A DNA stretch of 6,951 nucleotides from JBFGFG01 sp041627475 (GCA_041627475.1 JBFKQZ010000172.1:1-6951), one strand, 5' to 3'; shown: positions 1 to 5,085, counted from the stretch's first letter. Notes: generated by a model from the letters alone, not told the origin. Numbers and translations: made by a program.

Positions 1-457
1 GTACGGCTTCGGCAAGGAGGTCGTGGAGCGGTGGTGCGACCGCGTGGCGCTGCGCGACGGGCTGTCGACGATCACGGTGCGTCCGTCGTGGGTCGCGACG
101 GCCGACAACGTCGAGCGCAACCTCGGCCCGGTGGTCCGCGAGCCGTTCCAGCCGTCGGGCAACTTCTGGTCGTGGACCGACGCCGGCGACCTCGGCGAGG
201 CGATCCGGCTGGCCTGCGAGGTCGAGCACGAGGGCCACACCGTCGTCTACGTCGCCCAGCCGGACAACGGCACGGGGGTGTCGCTGCACGACCTGGTCGA
301 TCGCGTCTACCCCGACCTGGCCAGCCGCGTCCGGACCCACCTCCCCCGCCCCGACGCCAGTGGCATCGACAGCTCACGGGCCCGGCTCCTGCTCGGGTGG
401 ACGCCGACCCGGACGCTGGACGACTGGCTGGACGAGGACGGTCGGCGGCGCCGCTAG
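1..457 (+). CDS. NAD(P)-dependent epimerase/reductase (extended SDR), 3' part only
   Basis: The reading frame is open from the window edge (first full codon at position 2) to TAG at 455-457, giving 151 residues of a truncated protein. The first visible residues are Y-G-F-G-K, which fit the YxxxK catalytic motif of short-chain dehydrogenases/reductases. The downstream order is also typical of the extended SDR family: a TVRPSWV-type segment after the active site, a W-T-D-AGDLGEAIRLA segment that usually lines the substrate pocket, and a C-terminal LLGWTPTRTLDDWL motif, which resembles the end of nucleotide-sugar epimerase-like proteins. The Rossmann fold with the NAD-binding GxxGxxG lies outside the window. 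The substrate cannot be told; a sugar-nucleotide epimerase/reductase or a general NAD-dependent epimerase/dehydratase are both possible. The gene converges on the DUF2237 gene and shares its stop tetranucleotide. Confidence 0.85.
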   Translation, partial: YGFGKEVVERWCDRVALRDGLSTITVRPSWVATADNVERNLGPVVREPFQPSGNFWSWTDAGDLGEAIRLACEVEHEGHTVVYVAQPDNGTGVSLHDLVDRVYPDLASRVRTHLPRPDASGIDSSRARLLLGWTPTRTLDDWLDEDGRRRR

Positions 458-852
458 GCCTGGTCCGCGAGGCCGCCCGGATCGTCGGGGACGTCCACGG
501 CGTGCTCGCGCAGGACCTCGAGCGGGACGACCTGCGTCGCCTCCTCGGCGGTGCTCGCCAGCACGACCGGTGCGGCCGCGCCGTCCTCGTGCGCTCGCAG
601 CCAGTTCCGGGCCGTCACGCACCAGCGGTCACCGGGCGTGAGCCCCGGGAAGCGGAACTCGGGCCGCGGGGTCGAGAGGTCGTTGCCGATCTGCGCCTGG
701 TGCTCGAGGAAGTCCACCGTCATCACCGCACAGATCGTGTGGCTGCCGACGTCGTCGGGCGCCGTCCTGCACGAGCCGTCGCGGAACCACCCGGTGACCG
801 GGTCGGTGCTGCAGCCGCGGAGCGGACCGCCGAGGACGTTGCGTGGGGCCAT
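454..852 (-). CDS. DUF2237 family protein
   Basis: This 132-residue protein carries the full conserved core of the DUF2237 family as I remember it: NVLGGPL near the N-terminus, a Cys at 14 followed by STDPVTG, an F-R-D-G segment with Cys28, a DDVGSHTICAVMT block with His38 and Cys41, GNDLSTPRPEF, then FPGLTPGDRWC with Cys78, and a C-terminal PVVL-x-T segment with VPL-E-x-L-x-x-HAVD. The family has no assigned biochemical function that I know of; the conserved cysteines and histidine suggest metal binding or redox chemistry, which is inference. I chose the ATG at 850-852 because the family core starts there. A frame extension to 921 would add 23 Arg/Gly/Ser-rich residues without family similarity. 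There is no Shine-Dalgarno motif before this ATG, but a TAGCCT hexamer lies 7 nt upstream, which fits a leaderless transcript. Confidence 0.87.
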   Translation of the reverse strand: MAPRNVLGGPLRGCSTDPVTGWFRDGSCRTAPDDVGSHTICAVMTVDFLEHQAQIGNDLSTPRPEFRFPGLTPGDRWCVTARNWLRAHEDGAAAPVVLASTAEEATQVVPLEVLREHAVDVPDDPGGLADQA

Positions 853-859
853 GCGCCAC

Positions 860-865
860 AGGCTA
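860..865 (-). promoter_or_regulatory. Candidate -10 element of a leaderless DUF2237 transcript
   Basis: On the minus strand TAGCCT (matching TAnnnT) ends 7 nt before the ATG at 852. That is the spacing expected if transcription starts at the A of the ATG, as in the leaderless mRNAs common in actinobacteria. No Shine-Dalgarno sequence is visible in the same interval, which supports the idea. No clear -35 element was recognised. A six-base match is weak evidence by itself. Confidence 0.35.
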
Positions 866-920
866 GGGCCGCCGGACGGCCGACCCGTCCGGCTGCCGCG
901 GGACGTGGCGCGCGGCACCA

Positions 921-964
921 TGAAGACACGTTCACGATCGGCTCACGCCGGCGTCACACGGTCG
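921..964 (+). promoter_or_regulatory. 11-bp direct repeats, candidate OmpR/PhoB-type regulator operator
   Basis: TCACG begins at 932 and at 943, and TCACA begins at 954, so three TCAC cores are spaced exactly 11 bp apart. A degenerate fourth unit beginning TGA lies in the same register at 921. OmpR/PhoB-family regulators bind head-to-tail to direct repeats of about 11 bp; the GTTCAC-type units resemble the actinobacterial PhoP (PHO box) repeat. The array sits in the 128-bp gap between the divergent DUF2237 and histidine kinase genes and ends just before the kinase Shine-Dalgarno sequence. The regulator encoded at 2476 is the obvious candidate ligand. Because no room remains for a -10 element between the array and the kinase start, binding would more likely repress the operon, or act on the divergent gene, than activate from a classic upstream position. 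Confidence 0.5.
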
Positions 965-965
965 C

Positions 966-971
966 AGGAGG
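966..971 (+). promoter_or_regulatory. Shine-Dalgarno AGGAGG of the histidine kinase gene
   Basis: A perfect AGGAGG lies 9 nt upstream of the GTG at 981 and decides that start over the internal ATG six codons in. Confidence 0.8.
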
Positions 972-980
972 CTCACGGAC

Positions 981-2465
981 GTGACATCCGAGCCCATGGA
1001 CGCCGTGCGTCGGCAGCTCGCCAGCATCCGCACCCGGCTGGTGCTGGCCATCGTCGCCGTGCTCGTCCTCGGCCTCGGCGGGACCGCGCTCGGGACCAGC
1101 CGGGTCCTCGAGGCACGGGTCGACGGCCGCATCGACGCGCAGCTGCGCCAGGAGGCCGAGGAGCTCCGGCTGTTCGCCGCGCAGGGGCTCGACCCCGCGA
1201 CCGGCGCGCCCTTCGGCGACGACGCGGCCAGCCTGCTGGAGGTCTTCGTGACCCGCAGCGTCACGACCGAGGGCGAGGTGATGGTGGCGCTCGTCGACGG
1301 CACCGCGGTGGCCGTGACCGGACGCACGGCCCCGGTCGACGTCACGAGCGACCTCGACCTCACTGCACTGGTCGGCTCGGCGACGTCCACGCGACGGGAC
1401 GTCCTGGCCACCGATGACGGACCGCTGGAGTACCTCGCGCTCCCGGTGACCAACGAGGGCAGCCTCGGAGGCGTCCTCGTGGTGGGGATCTTCCGTGACA
1501 TCGTGGCCGCAGAGGTGGAACAGACCGTGCGGGTCACGGCCCTGGTCGCCCTGGTCGCACTGGCGGTGGGCGTCGCGCTCGCCGTGGGCCTCGCACGTCG
1601 GATCCTGCGCCCCCTCGCCGAGATGACCGCTGCGGCGCGGGAGCTGGGGGACGACGACCTGTCGCGCCGCCTGACGATCGAGGGCCACGACGAGGTCGCG
1701 CGACTCGCCGCCACGTTCAACGGGATGCTGGACCGGCTCGAGACCGCCTTCGACGCCCAGCGCACCTTCGTGGACGACGCCAGCCACGAGCTGCGGACGC
1801 CACTCACGATCGTCCGGGGCCACATCGAGCTCCTCGAGACGGACCCCGACCCCACCGAACGCGCCGCGACCGTCGCCCTGGTGCTCGACGAACTGGACCG
1901 CATGGACCGCATCGTCGGGGACCTGCTGACGCTGGCCAGGGCCGAGCGCCCCGACTTCGTGACCACCGCGCCGTTCGAGGTCGACGAACTCACGACCACG
2001 ACACTGCGCAAGGCCACTGGGCTCTCGGCCGAGCACACCTGGCGACTCGACGAGGTCGCCGTCGGGACGGCCGTCGGGGACGAGCAGCGGCTTGCCCAGG
2101 CCCTGCTGGCGCTGGCCCACAACGCGGCCCGGCACACGCCCCCCGGCACGACGGTGCGGCTCGGGTCGGCGATCCACGGCGACGAGCTGCGCCTGTGGGT
2201 CGCCGACGACGGACCAGGCATCCCCGCCGCCGACCACGACCGGGTGTTCGACCGCTTCGCGCGGGGGCCCGCCCGCCAGCGCGCTGCCGGTGCAGGTCTC
2301 GGCCTCGCGATCGTGCGCGCCATCGCGGAGGCGCACGGGGGCACCGTGCGCCTCGCGGCACCCAGCGGTGGCGGTGCCCGCTTCGACCTCCACCTACCAG
2401 GCGCGGCCGCGACCGACCTCCCGGCCCCGGCACCCGCACCGCTCGACGACCCCGTGCACAGCTGA
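981..2465 (+). CDS. Membrane sensor histidine kinase (HAMP, HisKA, HATPase_c)
   Basis: The 494-residue protein has the classic order of an actinobacterial membrane sensor kinase. A cytoplasmic N-terminus rich in Arg leads into a first membrane helix (about residues 20-38), an extracytoplasmic sensor region (about 39-184), a second helix (about 185-204) and a HAMP linker (about 205-258). The HisKA dimerisation helix carries F-V-D-D-A-S-H-E-L-R-T-P-L with the phospho-accepting His269. The ATPase domain shows the N box around Asn381 (HNAARHT), the G1 box DDGPGI with Asp410, an F-box-like VFDRFARG, and the G2 box GAGLGL at 437-442. The C-terminus is a short Pro/Ala-rich tail. All catalytic residues are present, so it should autophosphorylate on His269 and transfer to Asp52 of the regulator encoded next. 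The sensor region has no domain I recognise, so the signal is unknown. The kinase precedes its regulator, the less common order. Confidence 0.95.
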   Translation: MTSEPMDAVRRQLASIRTRLVLAIVAVLVLGLGGTALGTSRVLEARVDGRIDAQLRQEAEELRLFAAQGLDPATGAPFGDDAASLLEVFVTRSVTTEGEVMVALVDGTAVAVTGRTAPVDVTSDLDLTALVGSATSTRRDVLATDDGPLEYLALPVTNEGSLGGVLVVGIFRDIVAAEVEQTVRVTALVALVALAVGVALAVGLARRILRPLAEMTAAARELGDDDLSRRLTIEGHDEVARLAATFNGMLDRLETAFDAQRTFVDDASHELRTPLTIVRGHIELLETDPDPTERAATVALVLDELDRMDRIVGDLLTLARAERPDFVTTAPFEVDELTTTTLRKATGLSAEHTWRLDEVAVGTAVGDEQRLAQALLALAHNAARHTPPGTTVRLGSAIHGDELRLWVADDGPGIPAADHDRVFDRFARGPARQRAAGAGLGLAIVRAIAEAHGGTVRLAAPSGGGARFDLHLPGAAATDLPAPAPAPLDDPVHS

Positions 2466-2469
2466 GGAG
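2464..2469 (+). promoter_or_regulatory. Shine-Dalgarno of the response regulator, overlapping the upstream stop
   Basis: The kinase stop codon TGA (2463-2465) runs directly into the GAGGAG Shine-Dalgarno motif, 6 nt before the regulator GTG at 2476. Ribosomes ending on the kinase message are therefore placed to start on the regulator, which implies coupled translation. It also fixes the regulator start; longer frame extensions run through the kinase coding sequence. Confidence 0.8.
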
Positions 2470-2475
2470 CACCAC

Positions 2476-3153
2476 GTGGCACAGATCCTGATCGCCGAGG
2501 ACGAGGAACGCATCGCGTCGTTCCTCGAGAAGGGCCTCGCTGCGGACGGCCACTCGACGACCGTCGTCGGCGACGGCGAGGCCGCCGCCCGCTTCGCGCG
2601 CTCCGGGCTGTTCGATCTCGTGGTGCTCGACCTCGGCCTGCCGGGCAAGGACGGGCTGCAGGTGCTGGGCGAGCTCCGGGCGGCCGGGGATCGGACCCCG
2701 GTCGTGATCCTCACCGCCCGCAGCGGCGTCGAGCACGTCGTCAAGGGCCTCGAGCTCGGCGCGGACGACTACCTGACCAAGCCCTTCGCGTTCGACGAAC
2801 TGCTCGCCCGGGTCCGCGCCCGGCTGCGCGACCGCGGCACCCCGACCACCACGACACTGACAGCGGGTGACCGCGAGCTGGACCTCCGGACCCGCCGCCT
2901 CCACCTCCCGGACGGTGCCGTCGAGGACCTCACCAGCCGCGAGTTCGCGCTCGCGGAGCTGCTGTTCCGCCACCCGGGACAGGTCCTCTCGCGCGAGCAG
3001 ATCCTCAGCCAGGTCTGGGGCTTCGACTACGACCCCGGGTCGAACATCGTCGACGTCTACGTGAGCAACCTCCGTCGCAAGCTCGGTGCGGATGCCATCG
3101 AGACCATCCGCGGCGTCGGCTACCGACTGCTCGCCGAGGAGCGGGCATCGTGA
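2476..3153 (+). CDS. OmpR/PhoB-family response regulator
   Basis: The 225-residue protein starts M-A-Q-I-L-I-A-E-D-E-E and shows all receiver-domain landmarks: the acidic pocket Glu8/Asp9, phospho-acceptor Asp52 in VVLDLGLPGKDG, switch Thr80 in ILTAR, and Lys102 in the LTKPF motif. A short linker (about 118-130) leads to a winged-helix DNA-binding domain with LTSREFALAELLFRHPGQVLS-type sequence, the recognition-helix region VDVYVSNLRRKLG, and the wing segment IRGVGYRL. Length and motifs match the OmpR/PhoB class throughout. It is presumably phosphorylated by the histidine kinase encoded 10 nt upstream. Family members bind tandem direct repeats of about 11 bp, which makes the repeat array at 921-964 its likely autoregulatory site. 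The last bases overlap the start of the Ser/Thr kinase gene (GTGA at 3150-3153). The regulon is unknown. Confidence 0.96.
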   Translation: MAQILIAEDEERIASFLEKGLAADGHSTTVVGDGEAAARFARSGLFDLVVLDLGLPGKDGLQVLGELRAAGDRTPVVILTARSGVEHVVKGLELGADDYLTKPFAFDELLARVRARLRDRGTPTTTTLTAGDRELDLRTRRLHLPDGAVEDLTSREFALAELLFRHPGQVLSREQILSQVWGFDYDPGSNIVDVYVSNLRRKLGADAIETIRGVGYRLLAEERAS

Positions 3154-4019
3154 GCAGCAAGCGACGCTGGGACCCCGGCCCGGGCAGCGAACTGGTCCCA
3201 GGGTGGACGGCCCTCGAGCACCTCGGGGGCGGCCGCCGGACCGAGGCCTGGCGCTGCGCCGACGACGACCGGCTCGCCGTCGTCAAGCTGCTCCGACCCG
3301 GGCGCGACGCCGAGCGCGACCACCGGCGCCTCGCCGAGGAGCTGCGGGCCTACGAGGACGCCGAGCACCCCGTGTTCCCCCGACTGCTCGCGGCCGACCT
3401 CGACCACGACCCGCCGTGGTTCGCGCTGGAGCACGTCGACGGCCCGCCCATCTCCCGCGTGGTGCGCGACACCGGCCCTCTGGACCTCGAGCAGGCGCTG
3501 CCGGTCCTGCGGCTCCTCGCCGCCGGGCTCGCCGACCTGCACGCCCGCGACCGGGTCCACCTCGACGTCAAGCCTTCCAACGTCGTGCTCGCCGCGACGC
3601 CGCGCCTGCTGGACCTCGGGGCGTCACGGACGTTCGCGGAGGCAGCCACGCTCGGCGCAGGGATCGGCACCTGGCACGCGATGGCACCGGAGCAGCGCGA
3701 CCCGGCCCGCTTCGGACCTGTGGGGCCCGCAGCCGACGTCTGGGGCATCGGGAGCACGCTCCTGTACGCCGTCACGGGGAACTCCCCCCTGCGTGCCCGA
3801 CGCGACGAGCCGGCCCCCGACGAGGACGCGGTCGCCGCAGCGGCCCGCGCCGCGGCAGGCCGGGCGCCGAGGCCGCTGCGCGCGTTGCTGGCCGCCTGTC
3901 TGGCGACCGCCGCCACGGAGCGGCCGGCCGCGGCCGAGCTGGCGGCGGCCGCCGACCGGGCCGCGCCGGCACCCGGTCTGGTGCGTCGCCTCGGCGCTGC
4001 ACTGCGCGGCGATCGATGA
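3150..4019 (+). CDS. Small soluble Ser/Thr protein kinase (Hanks type, non-RD)
   Basis: The 289-residue protein is a nearly bare kinase domain. A glycine-loop LGGGRRTEAW (25-34) lacks the last glycine. Next come the ATP-binding Lys46 (AVVK), a helix-C glutamate at 63 or 64 (LAEELRAYE), and a catalytic loop H137-L-D-V-K-P-S-N with Asp139, Lys141 and Asn144. The metal-binding motif is D155-L-G rather than DFG. A GTWHAMAPEQ segment (173-182) supplies the APE motif, followed by A-D-V-W-G-I-G. The residue before the catalytic Asp is Leu instead of Arg, so this is a non-RD kinase that may not need activation-loop phosphorylation. There is no transmembrane helix and no PASTA or other sensor domain; the C-terminal third is Ala/Arg-rich. 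The GTG start overlaps the regulator stop by 4 bp, with GAGGAG 8 nt upstream, so translation is coupled. The regulator or histidine kinase are plausible substrates, but this is inference. Confidence 0.9.
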   Translation: MSSKRRWDPGPGSELVPGWTALEHLGGGRRTEAWRCADDDRLAVVKLLRPGRDAERDHRRLAEELRAYEDAEHPVFPRLLAADLDHDPPWFALEHVDGPPISRVVRDTGPLDLEQALPVLRLLAAGLADLHARDRVHLDVKPSNVVLAATPRLLDLGASRTFAEAATLGAGIGTWHAMAPEQRDPARFGPVGPAADVWGIGSTLLYAVTGNSPLRARRDEPAPDEDAVAAAARAAAGRAPRPLRALLAACLATAATERPAAAELAAAADRAAPAPGLVRRLGAALRGDR

Positions 4020-4022
4020 GCA

Positions 4023-4032
4023 CTTCATGAAG
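4023..4032. repeat. Perfect 10-bp palindrome CTTCATGAAG
   Basis: The palindrome lies four bases after the kinase stop codon and has no spacer, so it would be a poor RNA hairpin but could be a protein-binding site. There is no following T-run, which argues against an intrinsic terminator. Confidence 0.4.
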
Positions 4033-4037
4033 ATCCT

Positions 4038-4070
4038 CTCATGCGGCTCACATCGACGCGTCATCCGGCC
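4038..4070 (+). promoter_or_regulatory. Weak 11-bp repeat series upstream of the acidic gene pair
   Basis: The 143-bp gap 4020-4162 precedes the acidic gene pair. In it TCAT begins at 4039 and again at 4061, exactly two 11-bp steps apart, with a degenerate ACAT at 4050 in the same register. An additional TCAC at 4048 is out of register. Spacing and TCA core recall the stronger array at 921-964, so the response regulator may act here too. No convincing -35/-10 pair is visible downstream. Base composition alone gives many TCA matches, so confidence is low. Confidence 0.27.
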
Positions 4071-4109
4071 GATGCACAGTACGAGTCGTCGGTGGAGACC
4101 CCACTGACA

Positions 4110-4135
4110 CCGACCGACCGAACCGACCGACCGAA
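4110..4135 (+). repeat. Two tandem 13-bp units CCGACCGACCGAA in the leader of the first acidic gene
   Basis: The unit occurs twice without a gap (4110-4122 and 4123-4135), each made of three CCGA tetramers plus an A. It lies in the untranslated leader, 27 bp before the ATG at 4163. The preceding CTGACAC and the GACCGACCG core reappear before the second acidic gene at 4615-4633, so the leaders as well as the coding starts look related. Confidence 0.7.
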
Positions 4136-4151
4136 TCGCCCCCTCCCCGAC

Positions 4152-4156
4152 AGGAG
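4152..4156 (+). promoter_or_regulatory. Shine-Dalgarno AGGAG of the first acidic gene
   Basis: AGGAG lies 6 nt before the ATG at 4163. The second acidic gene has the same 6-nt spacing, which supports both starts and the paralogy of the two genes. Confidence 0.75.
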
Positions 4157-4162
4157 AGCCCC

Positions 4163-4618
4163 ATGCGCCACCTGCTCCGCACCGTCCCGCTCGCGCTCGT
4201 CGCCGCCCTCGCCGTCGGCGGCGTGGCCGCCGCCGTCACCGGTGGTGACAGCCCCGACGACAGCCAGCAGGAGCTGGCCCGCGAGGAGGACCTGCCCGCC
4301 GAGGTGCTGCCCGCCGACCTCGACGACGACCCGGACGACGACCCGACGCCGTCGGACGACCCCTCCCCCGAGGACGACAGCGTCGACGACGACTCGCTGG
4401 ACGACAGCCTCGACGAGTCGGACGACTCCGCCGACGACAGCATCGACGACACGGACGACAGCACCGACGACTCGGCCGACTCCGTGGACGACAGCGCGGA
4501 CGACTCCGTTGACGAGGACTCGGTGGACGACAGCGCGGACGACTCGGTGGACGACGAGTCCGCTGACGACTCCGTGGACGACGAGTCCGCTGACGACTCC
4601 GTCGACGACGAGTCCTGA
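4163..4618 (+). CDS. Exported or membrane-anchored Asp/Ser-repeat protein
   Basis: The 151-residue protein is not from a family I recognise. Residues 1-7 are basic (Arg2, His3, Arg6), followed by a hydrophobic stretch of about 8-26 ending V-A-A-A-V-T-G-G. That is a signal peptide with possible cleavage after Ala24, or an uncleaved N-in anchor. No lipobox cysteine and no LPxTG are present. From residue 29 on, 62 of 123 residues are Asp or Glu and the only basic residue is Arg40. The tail consists of xDDS-type units that become regular 9-residue repeats (SVDDESADD) from residue 128 to the end. Such a chain should be disordered, strongly polyanionic and able to bind cations; a metal-buffering, surface-charge or spacer role is inference. 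Third-position usage and the good ribosome site support real coding. It pairs with the paralogue 32 bp downstream. Confidence 0.85.
   Translation: MRHLLRTVPLALVAALAVGGVAAAVTGGDSPDDSQQELAREEDLPAEVLPADLDDDPDDDPTPSDDPSPEDDSVDDDSLDDSLDESDDSADDSIDDTDDSTDDSADSVDDSADDSVDEDSVDDSADDSVDDESADDSVDDESADDSVDDES
4541..4615 (+). repeat. 27-bp tandem repeats at the 3' end of the first acidic gene
   Basis: Units 4541-4567 and 4568-4594 differ at one base. A partial third unit 4595-4615 runs up to the stop codon. Each full unit encodes nine residues (a cyclic form of SVDDESADD). Upstream units of the same gene are shorter and more degenerate, so the 3' end looks like the most recently amplified part. Confidence 0.88.
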
Positions 4619-4623
4619 CACCC

Positions 4624-4637
4624 TGACCGACCGGTCA
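4624..4637 (+). repeat. Inverted repeat directly before the second acidic gene's ribosome site
   Basis: TGACCG and CGGTCA are perfect inverted arms separated by AC. As RNA this can fold as a 5-bp stem (TGACC/GGTCA) with a four-base loop, ending 1 nt before the GAGGAG Shine-Dalgarno motif at 4639-4644. It could tune translation of the second gene relative to the first. The stem is short and no T-run follows, so it is not an intrinsic terminator. Confidence 0.45.
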
Positions 4638-4650
4638 CGAGGAGCTGGGC

Positions 4651-5085
4651 ATGCGCCACCTGGTACGCCCCGTCCCGCTGCTCGTGGCCGGCGTCCTCGC
4701 CGTGACCGTCGTCGGGCTCGGGGTCGCCGCCCCGGGTCCTGACGACGAGCCACCCGCACCCGTCGAGCTGACCACCGTCGAGGACGACGCGAGCGAGGGC
4801 GAACTGCCGCCCGAGCTGGTGGTCGAACCGGACGACGACCCCAGCGAGCCGGACGACGACGCCTCGGAGGACGACGGGGCCGACGACGAGGCGAGTCCGA
4901 CGCCCTCGCCGCGCCCCAGCGCGTCCGACCGACCGGACGACGACCCGTCGGACGAGCCCAGCGAGCCGGACGACGACGAGTCCGAACCGGACGACGACGA
5001 GTCCGAACCGGACGACGACCCGTCGGACGAGCCGAGCGAACCGGACGACGACGAGTCCGAGCCCGACGACGACGAGACGCCCTGA
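4651..5085 (+). CDS. Exported or membrane-anchored Pro/Asp/Glu-repeat protein, paralogue of the preceding gene
   Basis: The 144-residue protein begins MRHLVRPVPLLVAG, matching the start of the upstream gene (shared MRHL-x-R-x-VPL), and has a hydrophobic segment of about 8-27. A signal peptidase site is less clear here because Pro28 follows V-A-A; an uncleaved membrane anchor is possible. Residues 31-81 are acidic with few repeats, 82-95 form a Ser/Pro/Arg-containing linker, and 95-144 consist of PDDDESE and PDDDPSDEPSE modules. From residue 29 on, 56 of 116 residues are acidic and only Arg88 and Arg94 are basic. Regular prolines suggest an extended stalk rather than a folded domain. There is no LPxTG motif and no recognised domain. 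GAGGAG lies 6 nt before the ATG. The 32-bp gap suggests co-transcription with the first acidic gene. The stop lies 4 bp from the convergent M20 gene. Confidence 0.85.
   Translation: MRHLVRPVPLLVAGVLAVTVVGLGVAAPGPDDEPPAPVELTTVEDDASEGELPPELVVEPDDDPSEPDDDASEDDGADDEASPTPSPRPSASDRPDDDPSDEPSEPDDDESEPDDDESEPDDDPSDEPSEPDDDESEPDDDETP
4933..5082 (+). repeat. 75-bp tandem duplication encoding a 25-residue acidic unit
   Basis: Copies 4933-5007 and 5008-5082 match at 66 of 75 positions by my count, and encode residues 95-119 and 120-144 with 23 of 25 residues identical. The duplication runs exactly to the stop codon. Four differences are silent third-position changes; the other five fall in the last two codons. 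Each copy itself contains a 21-bp PDDDESE-type sub-repeat. The array is in frame, so copy-number change by slippage would preserve the reading frame. Confidence 0.9.

Noticed and set aside
31..984. 317-codon plus-strand frame across the SDR and DUF2237 genes
   Set aside because: Arg/Pro/Ala-rich low-information translation overlapping two family-confirmed genes.
932..2482. Long minus-strand open frame (516 codons) opposite the histidine kinase gene
   Set aside because: It is antisense to a complete, motif-confirmed kinase. Its Ser/Arg/Ala-rich translation has no recognisable domain and is what GC-rich third positions produce on the opposite strand.
4048..4659. Minus-strand frame encoding Ser/Glu repeats, opposite the first acidic gene
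   Set aside because: Repeated GAC-type codons leave all frames open. The plus-strand frame has a ribosome site, a signal-like start and a paralogue next to it; the antisense frame has none of these.
4163..5085. CRISPR array or RTX-type calcium-binding repeats
   Set aside because: Repeats are contiguous coding repeats without unique spacers, and the translated units lack the glycine-rich GGxGxD pattern of RTX.
4163..5085. Sortase-anchored Ser-Asp repeat adhesin
   Set aside because: No LPxTG motif, C-terminal hydrophobic segment or folded ligand-binding domain is present.
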